DNA of 41,483 bases from Acidobacteriota bacterium (lineage in GTDB: Bacteria > Acidobacteriota > Vicinamibacteria > Vicinamibacterales > Fen-181), in NCBI GenBank assembly GCA_017883185.1, contig JADGOB010000019.1, forward strand, positions 1-41,483, in the 5' to 3' direction. The position numbers were made by a program, and so were the translations under genes. Position 1 is the first letter of the stretch; each line of letters begins with the position of its first letter. Under the pieces are notes generated by a model. That model saw only the letters and a list, made by a program, of their open reading frames with translations, was not told the DNA's origin and did no database searches. Positions 15,421-22,645 of this stretch are shown here, one piece after another.

Positions 15421-18400
15421 TTACTCAACCGAGCCGGTCGGTTTGACGTTGGGCACGGCCAGCTTGGCGAGCTGCTCGTAGATGCCACATCGCAGGGCTA
15501 CTTCCTTCCGCGCGCTCGTCAGCAGTTCCTTGTAGCGTGCCGGGTTCTGCTGTTGGACGACGCGGAAGCGAGTCTCGTTGGCCATGAAGAGTCCGACGTC
15601 CGCCTTCGGCGCCGGGGAATCGAGCATGAGCGGATTCTCGCCGTTCGCCAGCCGGCGCGGATCGAACCGGTAGAGCGGCCAGTAGCCGGTGTCCACCGCG
15701 AGCTTGTGCTGCTCGAGGCCGTTTTCGAGGTCGTAGCCGTGGGCGATGCAGTGGCTGAACGCGATGATGAGGGACGGCCCGTCGTAGGCGTCGGCCTCCT
15801 GGAAGGCCTTCACCGTCTGGGCATCCTTCGCGCCGAACGCCACGTGCGCCACGTAGACCCTCCCGTATGCCATGGCGATCAGGCCGAGGTCCTTCTTCGG
15901 GCGCGCGTTTCCGGCCATCGCGAACTTCGCGGATGCGCCGATCGGCGTGGCCTTGGAGGCCTGGCCGCCCGTGTTCGAGTAGACCTCGGTGTCGAGCACA
16001 AGGAGATTGACGTTGCGGTTCTGCGCGATGACGTGGTCGAGGCCGCCGTACCCGATGTCGTACGCCCAGCCGTCGCCGCCGACGATCCAGACGCTCTTTC
16101 TCACCAGGAAGTCCGCGATCTTCTCCAGCCAGCGCGCCTCGAACGACGGGATCGTCGCCAGTTGCTTGCGCAGATCGAGGACGCGCAGGCGCTGCGCGGC
16201 GAGACCCGCCTCCGTGGTCTGGTCGGCGGTGACGATCTCGTCCACCAGGCGCTCGCCGATCTGCGACGCCATCTTGCGCAGCAGTTCGTGCCCCTGCTCC
16301 TGGTTCTTGTCGATCGCGAGACGGTAGCCGAACCCGAACTCGGCATTGTCCTCGAAGAGCGAGTTCGACCAGGCCGGGCCCCGGCCGTCGCGGTTCTGCG
16401 CGTACGGCGTGGTCGGCAGGTTGGCGCCGTAGATCGAGGAACAGCCGGTGGCATTGGCGACGAGCAGGCGGTCGCCGTAGAGCTGCGTCAGCAGCTTGAC
16501 GTACGGCGTTTCGCCGCAGGCCGCGCAGGCCCCGGAGTACTCGAACAGCGGCTGGAAGAACTGCGTGCCCTTGACGTCTTGCTTCACCCTGGTGCGATCG
16601 ACCTCGGGCAGGTTCAGGAAGAACTCGTAGTTCTTCACCTCGGCGTCGCGCAGCGGGCGCTGCGGGGCCATGTCGATCGACTTGTGCTTCGGGTTGGCCT
16701 TGTCCTTGGCCGGGCAGACCATCACGCAGATCGAGCAGCCGGTGCAGTCCTCGGGCGCCACCTGGATGGTGTACTTCATCCCCTTGAACTCGCTGCCCTT
16801 GAAGTCGACGGCCTTGAAGGTCTCGGGCGCGCCCTTTAGCGCATCCGACTCGTACACCTTCGCGCGGATAGCGGCGTGCGGGCAGACCAGCGCGCACTTG
16901 TTGCACTGGATGCAGATCTTCGCGTCCCACACCGGGATGTCGAGCGCGATGTTGCGCTTCTCCCAGCGCGCCGTGCCGGTCGGCCAGGTGCCGTCCACCG
17001 GGAAGGCGCTGACCGGCAGCAGGTCGCCCTGGTTGGCGAGCATCATCGCCGTCACCTTCTGCACGAAGTCGGGTGCCTTGTCGGAGACCATGGGCGGCCG
17101 CTCGCGCGTGGTCGTGACCGTGGCCGGCACCTTCACCTGGTGCAGGTGAGCGAGCGTCTGGTCCACCGCGGCAAAGTTCTTCTGGACGACGTCTTCACCG
17201 CGCTTGCCGTAGGTCTTCTTGATCGCCTTCTTGATCTGCTCGATCGCCTCCTCGCGGGGCAGCACGCCCGAGATGGCGAAGAAGCAGGTCTGCATGATCG
17301 TGTTGATGCGCGTGCCCATCCCGGTGGCCTTGGCCACCTCGTACGCGTCGATCACGTAGAACCGCAGTTTCTTCTCGATGATCTGCGCCTGCACCTCGCG
17401 GGGCAGGTCGTCCCAGGCCTGGTCAGCCGGGAACGGGCTGTTGAGCAGGAACACCGCGCCGGGGCCGGCGTAGGAGAGCACGTCGTACTTGTCGAGGAAG
17501 CCGTACTGGTGGCAGGCCACGAAGCTGGCGCGCTTCACCAGGTACGAGGACCGGATCGGACGCGGCCCGAAGCGCAGGTGCGAGATGGTGACGGCCCCCG
17601 ACTTCTTGGAGTCGTACACGAAGTAGCCGTTGCCGTAGTTCTCGGTTTCCTCGCCGATGATCTTGATCGAGTTCTTGTTCGCGCCCACCGTGCCGTCGGC
17701 GCCGAGGCCGAAGAACACGCCGCGCACGACGTCATCCGGCTCGATGTCGAAGTCGTTGTCCACCGGCAGCGACAGGTGGGTGACATCGTCCACGATTCCG
17801 ACGGTGAAGTGATTTTTCGGCTGGGCCACCGACAGGCTGTCGTAGACGGCCTTGGCGTGCGCCGGGGTGTATTCCTTTGACGAGAGGCCGTACCGCCCGC
17901 CGACAATCACCAGCTCCGACCGTCCCGCCTCGCGCAGCGCGGCGACGACGTCGAGGTAGAGCGGCTCGCCGATCGCGCCCGGCTCCTTCGTGCGGTCGAG
18001 CACCGCCACGCGCGTGACCGTCTTCGGCAGCGCGGCGACGAAGTGCTCGATGGAGAAAGGACGATACACGCGGACCTTGATGAGACCGACTTTCTCGCCG
18101 CGGGCCACCATCCACTCGACCAGTTCGTGCGTCACCTCGGCGCCCGAGCCCATCATCACGATGACGCGCTCGGCCTCGGGGTGGCCGACGTAGTCGAAGA
18201 GGTGGTACTGCCGGCCCACGATCTTCGCGAACTCGTCCATCGCCTCCTGGAAGAAGGCCGGCGCCGCGTCGTAGAAGCTGTTGCACGCCTCGCGCGCCTG
18301 GAAGAAGGCGTCGGGGTTCTGCGCCGTGCCGCGCAGCACCGGCTTGTCCGGCGTGAGGGCGCGGGCGCGGTGCGCGGCCACCAGGTCCTCGGTGACCATC

Positions 18401-18978
18401 GCGCGCAGATCCTCGTCGGTCAACTGCTCGATCTTCGAGACCTCGTGCGATGTCCGGAAGCCGTCGAAATAGTGGAGGACCGGGACGCGCGACTTCAGCG
18501 TCGCGCGCTGGCCGATGGCCGCGAAGTCGTGCGCTTCCTGCACCGACCCCGAGGCGAGCATCGCAAAACCGGTCTGGCGGCACGCCATGACGTCCGAGTG
18601 ATCCCCGAAGATCGACAGCGCGTGCGTGGCCACCGTGCGGGCCGACACGTGCATGCAGAACGAGGTCAACTCGCCTGCAATCTTGTACATGTTGGGGATC
18701 ATGAGGAGCAGCCCCTGCGACGCCGTGAAGGTCGTCGTCAGGGCGCCGGCCTGCAGTGCGCCGTGCACGGCGCCTGCCGCGCCGCCTTCCGACTGCATCT
18801 CGGTCACCGTCGGAATGGTGCCCCAGATGTTCTTCTTGCCCTTCGCCGACCACTCATCCGCCCATTCGCCCATGTTGGACGACGGCGTGATGGGGTAGAT
18901 GGCGATGACCTCGTTCGTCCGGTGGGCGACCGAGGCAGCGGCCTCATTCCCGTCAATTGTGATACGAGCACGTGTCAT
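15421..18978 (-). CDS. nifJ: Pyruvate:ferredoxin (flavodoxin) oxidoreductase
   Basis: 1185 aa from the ATG at 18978, the usual size of single-chain PFOR. It converts pyruvate and CoA to acetyl-CoA and CO2 with electrons to ferredoxin. The pyruvate/TPP half begins with YPITPSSNMGEW (28-39). Two 4Fe-4S clusters follow: CIQCNKCALVCP near 690 and CTGCSICVMVCP near 745. CAACGETP near 815 and a terminal Cys-rich segment supply the third cluster. The second TPP part has GDGWAYDIGYGGLDH near 965 and DTEVYSNTGGQASKATP. The long N-terminal extension in the open frame has no family counterpart and no ribosome site; GGAGA lies about 11 bases before 18978. It signals anaerobic or microaerobic pyruvate use. 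Confidence 0.96.
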   Translation of the reverse strand: MTRARITIDGNEAAASVAHRTNEVIAIYPITPSSNMGEWADEWSAKGKKNIWGTIPTVTEMQSEGGAAGAVHGALQAGALTTTFTASQGLLLMIPNMYKIAGELTSFCMHVSARTVATHALSIFGDHSDVMACRQTGFAMLASGSVQEAHDFAAIGQRATLKSRVPVLHYFDGFRTSHEVSKIEQLTDEDLRAMVTEDLVAAHRARALTPDKPVLRGTAQNPDAFFQAREACNSFYDAAPAFFQEAMDEFAKIVGRQYHLFDYVGHPEAERVIVMMGSGAEVTHELVEWMVARGEKVGLIKVRVYRPFSIEHFVAALPKTVTRVAVLDRTKEPGAIGEPLYLDVVAALREAGRSELVIVGGRYGLSSKEYTPAHAKAVYDSLSVAQPKNHFTVGIVDDVTHLSLPVDNDFDIEPDDVVRGVFFGLGADGTVGANKNSIKIIGEETENYGNGYFVYDSKKSGAVTISHLRFGPRPIRSSYLVKRASFVACHQYGFLDKYDVLSYAGPGAVFLLNSPFPADQAWDDLPREVQAQIIEKKLRFYVIDAYEVAKATGMGTRINTIMQTCFFAISGVLPREEAIEQIKKAIKKTYGKRGEDVVQKNFAAVDQTLAHLHQVKVPATVTTTRERPPMVSDKAPDFVQKVTAMMLANQGDLLPVSAFPVDGTWPTGTARWEKRNIALDIPVWDAKICIQCNKCALVCPHAAIRAKVYESDALKGAPETFKAVDFKGSEFKGMKYTIQVAPEDCTGCSICVMVCPAKDKANPKHKSIDMAPQRPLRDAEVKNYEFFLNLPEVDRTRVKQDVKGTQFFQPLFEYSGACAACGETPYVKLLTQLYGDRLLVANATGCSSIYGANLPTTPYAQNRDGRGPAWSNSLFEDNAEFGFGYRLAIDKNQEQGHELLRKMASQIGERLVDEIVTADQTTEAGLAAQRLRVLDLRKQLATIPSFEARWLEKIADFLVRKSVWIVGGDGWAYDIGYGGLDHVIAQNRNVNLLVLDTEVYSNTGGQASKATPIGASAKFAMAGNARPKKDLGLIAMAYGRVYVAHVAFGAKDAQTVKAFQEADAYDGPSLIIAFSHCIAHGYDLENGLEQHKLAVDTGYWPLYRFDPRRLANGENPLMLDSPAPKADVGLFMANETRFRVVQQQNPARYKELLTSARKEVALRCGIYEQLAKLAVPNVKPTGSVE

Positions 18979-19300
18979 ATGATGGCTATCTCCGAGTAGC
19001 GACCGGGTTGAACTGGATAGCTGGGGTGCGAGAGGAAAAAGACCCGTTACGGGATGCAGCAACGACCGTGCTGTCATGCCCGCGTGTAAGAATACTCTCG
19101 TTTTCGACGATCGGAATACTCTCCTCCGCGTAAGCGCCGGAAAGCCGACAGCCCGGGCCAGATCTTGCGGTCCGGCCCGACGAGTTGACCCTTCGCTGCG
19201 CTGCACACCCTATAATACTAAGTCCTCCGGGGTCCCGATGCGAGCAGAAAACCTCACTGGAGCAGATCGCCGACAGGCAACACGCTGAAAAGGAGATGCC
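18979..19300. promoter_or_regulatory. Divergent promoter region nifJ / tal-pgi
   Basis: On the + strand TATAAT (19211-19216) is a perfect -10; TTGACC (19185-19190) is a good -35 but 20 bases away, a long spacer. AAAGGAG ends 7 bases before the GTG at 19301. Closer to nifJ, GAATACTCTC is repeated directly at 19090-19099 and 19114-19123, 24 bases apart, each near a GTAAG. These repeats could bind a regulator of nifJ. No gene lies in this stretch. Confidence 0.6.
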
Positions 19301-22036
19301 GTGAACCCCTTGCGCGAACTCGGTCACCTCGGCCAGTCGGTCTGGCTCGATTTCATCAGCCGCTCGCTGCTCATCCGCGGCGAGCTGGCGCGCCTGGTCG
19401 ATGAGGACGGCCTGGCTGGGGTCACGAGCAATCCCACGATTTTTCAGAAGGCGATGGCCACGGGCACCGACTACGACCCGCAACTGCGTGCGTTGCTGGC
19501 CGCCAACCCGCGCATCGAGACCGGCGCGCTGTTCGAGGCGGCCGCGCTGGACGACATCAGGAGCGCCGCCGCGGCGCTTTGTCCCGTGTTCGACCGGACG
19601 GAAGGGGCCGACGGGTTCGTCAGCTTCGAGGTCCCCGCCTCGGTCGCGAACAACACCGCCGCCACCGTGGCGGAGGCGCGGCGCATCTGGAAGACGCTCG
19701 CGCTGCGCAACGTCATGATCAAGGTGCCGGCCACCTCGGCGGGGATCCCGGCGATCGAGGCGTTGATCGCCGACGGCGTGAACGTGAACGTCACCCTCAT
19801 GTTCTCGCTCGAACACTACGAGCAGGTCGCGCAGGCTTACATCCACGGCCTCGAGCGGTGCGCCAACCCGGCGCAGGTGTCGTCGGTGGCCTCGTTCTTC
19901 GTGTCGCGCGTCGACACCGTCGTGGACCAGGCGCTCGAAAAGATCGGCACGGCGGAGGCGCTGGCGCTCAGGGGACGCATCGCCGTCGCGAACAGCAAGG
20001 TGGTCTACCAGCGGTTCCGCGAGATATTCTACGGCGCGCCGTTCGCCAGTCTGCGCGTGCGCGGATGCCGCGTTCAGCGGCCGTTGTGGGCGAGTACGAG
20101 CACCAAGAACCCCGCGTACCGCGACGTGCTCTACGTCGAGGAGCTGATTGGGCCCGACACGGTCAACACCATGCCCCCCGAGACCGTGGAGGTGTTCCGA
20201 GATCACGGGCACGCCCGCCCCACGGTGGACGAGAACCTCTCGTCGGCCCGGGACGCGCTTCGACAGTTGCGCACGCTTGGCGTGGACCTCGCCGCCATCA
20301 CGGCGAAACTCCAGGTAGACGGCGTGGCCGCGTTCGGCAAGTCGTACGACGAACTCCTCGCCGCGCTCGACGCGAAGCGCCAGGCGCTCCTGGCGACCTT
20401 CGTGGACCGCCAGGTGTTCGCGCTGGGCTCATGCCAGCCGGCCGTCGATCGGCGTCTCGAGTCGATGGAGCAGGCACGGGTGTCGTCACGGATCTGGGCC
20501 AGGGACCACACCGTCTGGTCGCAGACCGTCGTCCCTGAACTGATCGATCGGCTGGGCTGGCTGCCGCTACCCGAGACGATGGCCGCGCAGGCGTCGCTGT
20601 TCAGCCAGTTCGCCGACGAGGTTCGCAGCGAGGGCGTTCGCTACGTGATCCTGCTGGGGATGGGCGGGTCGAGCCTGGCGTCCGAGGTGTTCCAGGCAAC
20701 CTTTGGTCACCGGCCGGGCTACCCGGAGTTGACCGTGCTCGACAGCACGCATCCCGACGCCGTGCGCGGCGTGGAGGCGCGCCTCGATCTCTCCCGCTCG
20801 CTCTTCGTCGTCTCGAGCAAGTCGGGTGGCACCAGCGAGACCACATCGTTCTTCCGGTACTTCTGGTCGCGGTACACTCCCGAGGAGGCCGGCCGCCATT
20901 TCATCGCGATCACCGACCCGGGAACATCTCTCGAGAAGCTGGCGAGAGAACGGGGATTTCGGCGGGTCTTCAACGCGCCGCCGGATGTCGGCGGACGCTA
21001 CTCGGCCCTGACGGCCTTCGGCCTCGTACCGGCCGCGCTCGTGGGCGTCGAGATCCGGGCGCTGCTCGAGCACGCCCACGCCATCTCTGGCGCGTCGGGA
21101 CGCGAGGTGGAGGGCGCGGCGAACCCGTCCCTGGCGCTCGGGGCGGCGCTCGGTGAGCTGGCCCTGGCCGGTCGGAACAAGATCACCTTCCTGGTCGGGG
21201 CGTCGGTGGCACTGCTCCCCGCGTGGATCGAGCAGCTCGTGGCGGAAAGCACGGGCAAGCACGACAAGGGCATCGTGCCGATCGTGGACGAAGCGCTCCG
21301 TGCGCCGGACGATTACGGCACCGACCGGGTGTTCGTCGCCATCGCGGTCGAGGGCGAGCGCGAGGCGGCGTTGGCCACGAGAGCCGGCGAGCTGGCGGCC
21401 AAGGGCCATCCGGTCATCTCGATCATGCTCGGCGCGCCGATCGATCTCGGGCAGGAGTTCTTCCGCTGGGAGTTCGCCACGGCGGTGGCAGGTGCTGTGC
21501 TCGGCATCCAGCCGTTCGACCAGCCCGACGTCCAGCTGGCGAAGGACCTCTCCCGACGGGCGATGGAATCCTCCGGCAGCGGACAGGCCGGCGCCGGGTC
21601 GGCCGCGCTCGATGACCCGTCTGTCTGGCAGGACGCGGTCGGGCGCTGGCTGTCCTCGGTCCGATCCCACGACTACATCGGCGTTCACGCCTACCTCGCG
21701 CCGACGGGCGAGGTTGTGGGGCTGCTCCAGGATCTGCGGACCCGGCTCGGACGTCGCACCCGCGTCGCGACGACGCTCGGCATCGGCCCGCGGTTTCTGC
21801 ACTCCACCGGGCAGCTTCACAAGGGCGGGCCGAACACCGGCCTGTTCCTGCAGTTGACCGACGAACCAACCACCGATCTCGCGGTGCCCGAGACGACCTA
21901 CACGTTCGGCGAGTTGATTCGCGCGCAGGCCGCCGGCGACGCGATGGCGCTCGAACAGCGCGGCCGCCGCGTCCTCCGGATCGGTCTCGGCCGGAACGCG
22001 ATCGCCGCGCTACGGACGCTCATCGAGATGGTGTAA
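19301..22036 (+). CDS. Bifunctional transaldolase / glucose-6-phosphate isomerase
   Basis: 911 aa fusion. Residues 1-370 are transaldolase: GVTSNPTIFQKAM (40-52) and NVMIKVPATSAGIPAIEAL with the Schiff-base Lys at K141, then SVASFFVSRVDTVVD. Residues about 395-911 are phosphoglucose isomerase: LGMGGSSLASE, SSKSGGTSETTSFF, GGRYSALTAFGLVPAALVG, ESTGKHDKGIVP and STGQLHKGGPNTG. It joins the non-oxidative pentose phosphate pathway to glycolysis in one chain, an arrangement known in acidobacteria, actinobacteria and some others. GTG start with AAAGGAG upstream. It is divergent from nifJ. Confidence 0.95.
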   Translation: MNPLRELGHLGQSVWLDFISRSLLIRGELARLVDEDGLAGVTSNPTIFQKAMATGTDYDPQLRALLAANPRIETGALFEAAALDDIRSAAAALCPVFDRTEGADGFVSFEVPASVANNTAATVAEARRIWKTLALRNVMIKVPATSAGIPAIEALIADGVNVNVTLMFSLEHYEQVAQAYIHGLERCANPAQVSSVASFFVSRVDTVVDQALEKIGTAEALALRGRIAVANSKVVYQRFREIFYGAPFASLRVRGCRVQRPLWASTSTKNPAYRDVLYVEELIGPDTVNTMPPETVEVFRDHGHARPTVDENLSSARDALRQLRTLGVDLAAITAKLQVDGVAAFGKSYDELLAALDAKRQALLATFVDRQVFALGSCQPAVDRRLESMEQARVSSRIWARDHTVWSQTVVPELIDRLGWLPLPETMAAQASLFSQFADEVRSEGVRYVILLGMGGSSLASEVFQATFGHRPGYPELTVLDSTHPDAVRGVEARLDLSRSLFVVSSKSGGTSETTSFFRYFWSRYTPEEAGRHFIAITDPGTSLEKLARERGFRRVFNAPPDVGGRYSALTAFGLVPAALVGVEIRALLEHAHAISGASGREVEGAANPSLALGAALGELALAGRNKITFLVGASVALLPAWIEQLVAESTGKHDKGIVPIVDEALRAPDDYGTDRVFVAIAVEGEREAALATRAGELAAKGHPVISIMLGAPIDLGQEFFRWEFATAVAGAVLGIQPFDQPDVQLAKDLSRRAMESSGSGQAGAGSAALDDPSVWQDAVGRWLSSVRSHDYIGVHAYLAPTGEVVGLLQDLRTRLGRRTRVATTLGIGPRFLHSTGQLHKGGPNTGLFLQLTDEPTTDLAVPETTYTFGELIRAQAAGDAMALEQRGRRVLRIGLGRNAIAALRTLIEMV

Positions 22037-22046
22037 CCGCGGGGCG

Positions 22047-22469
22047 CTACGCCGTCGCCAGTTGCATCACACGACGGGGCGCAGACGCGCTCCCGGCACG
22101 GCGGCGCGGTTCGACAAGCAGGCGAAGGCCGTAGCCTTCGGGCGTGCCGGTTGCCGGCCTCGCCGGTCCCACGCGGTAGACGGCGGATAGGAGCTTGCGC
22201 TGGCGCAGCATCGGCGGGAGCATGTCCGGTTCCCCGGCGCGCTCGGCCTGCAGGGAAACCACTCGGTAGAGAGGGATCGCCGAACCGCTCAGACTCTCGA
22301 TGTAGGCGCCCGTCTCGCTGACGTCGCGGATCATCACGCTGTTGAACCGGGTCGTCCCGCGTGCGTCCTTCCACACAACCCGTCCCGCCACGCCAAGGGC
22401 CTGCCGTTCGGAGACACGCTGTTCACCGGTGATGCGAGCAGAGGAGAGCATGCCGAGGACTCGGTTCAT
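22047..22469 (-). CDS. PilZ-domain protein (c-di-GMP receptor type)
   Basis: About 140 aa from the ATG at 22469. R18-x3-R22 (RVSER) and D49-V-S51-E-T-G54 are the two c-di-GMP-binding motifs, both intact, in a single PilZ barrel. A Pro/Arg/Ala-rich tail follows. Start is uncertain: TTG at 22535 and ATG at 22451 are other options, and none has an ideal ribosome site. It could link second-messenger level to surface polymer, motility or attachment; neighbours do not settle which. Confidence 0.75.
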   Translation of the reverse strand: MNRVLGMLSSARITGEQRVSERQALGVAGRVVWKDARGTTRFNSVMIRDVSETGAYIESLSGSAIPLYRVVSLQAERAGEPDMLPPMLRQRKLLSAVYRVGPARPATGTPEGYGLRLLVEPRRRAGSASAPRRVMQLATA

Positions 22470-22535
22470 GCTCCAGATGAGTATCAATTTATGGTCCAAC
22501 CGGCCAATGAACTGGCCTGTGGTGGCTGTGCCCAA

Positions 22536-22645
22536 CTAAGCTATTGTGTTAGATAGACTTATAGGCGAATGCCTCGCGAGCACCCATCTAAGAGTGTGGA
22601 TACTTACGTAACAGTTACGTTAATAACTGACTACTAAATATCCAT
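22536..22645 (-). promoter_or_regulatory. AT-rich spacer with perfect palindrome
   Basis: This spacer is much more AT-rich than its surroundings. ACGTAAC-A-GTTACGT (22606-22620) is a perfect 7+1+7 palindrome, typical of a dimeric repressor or activator site. On the - strand CTATAAG (about 22562-22556) could be a -10 for the PilZ gene. It may serve that gene or mark acquired DNA. Confidence 0.5.

Noticed and set aside
18979-19206. N-terminal extension of pyruvate:ferredoxin oxidoreductase by 76 residues
   Set aside because: Residues lack resemblance to the family, and the region holds promoter-like repeats; the ATG at 18978 has a ribosome site.
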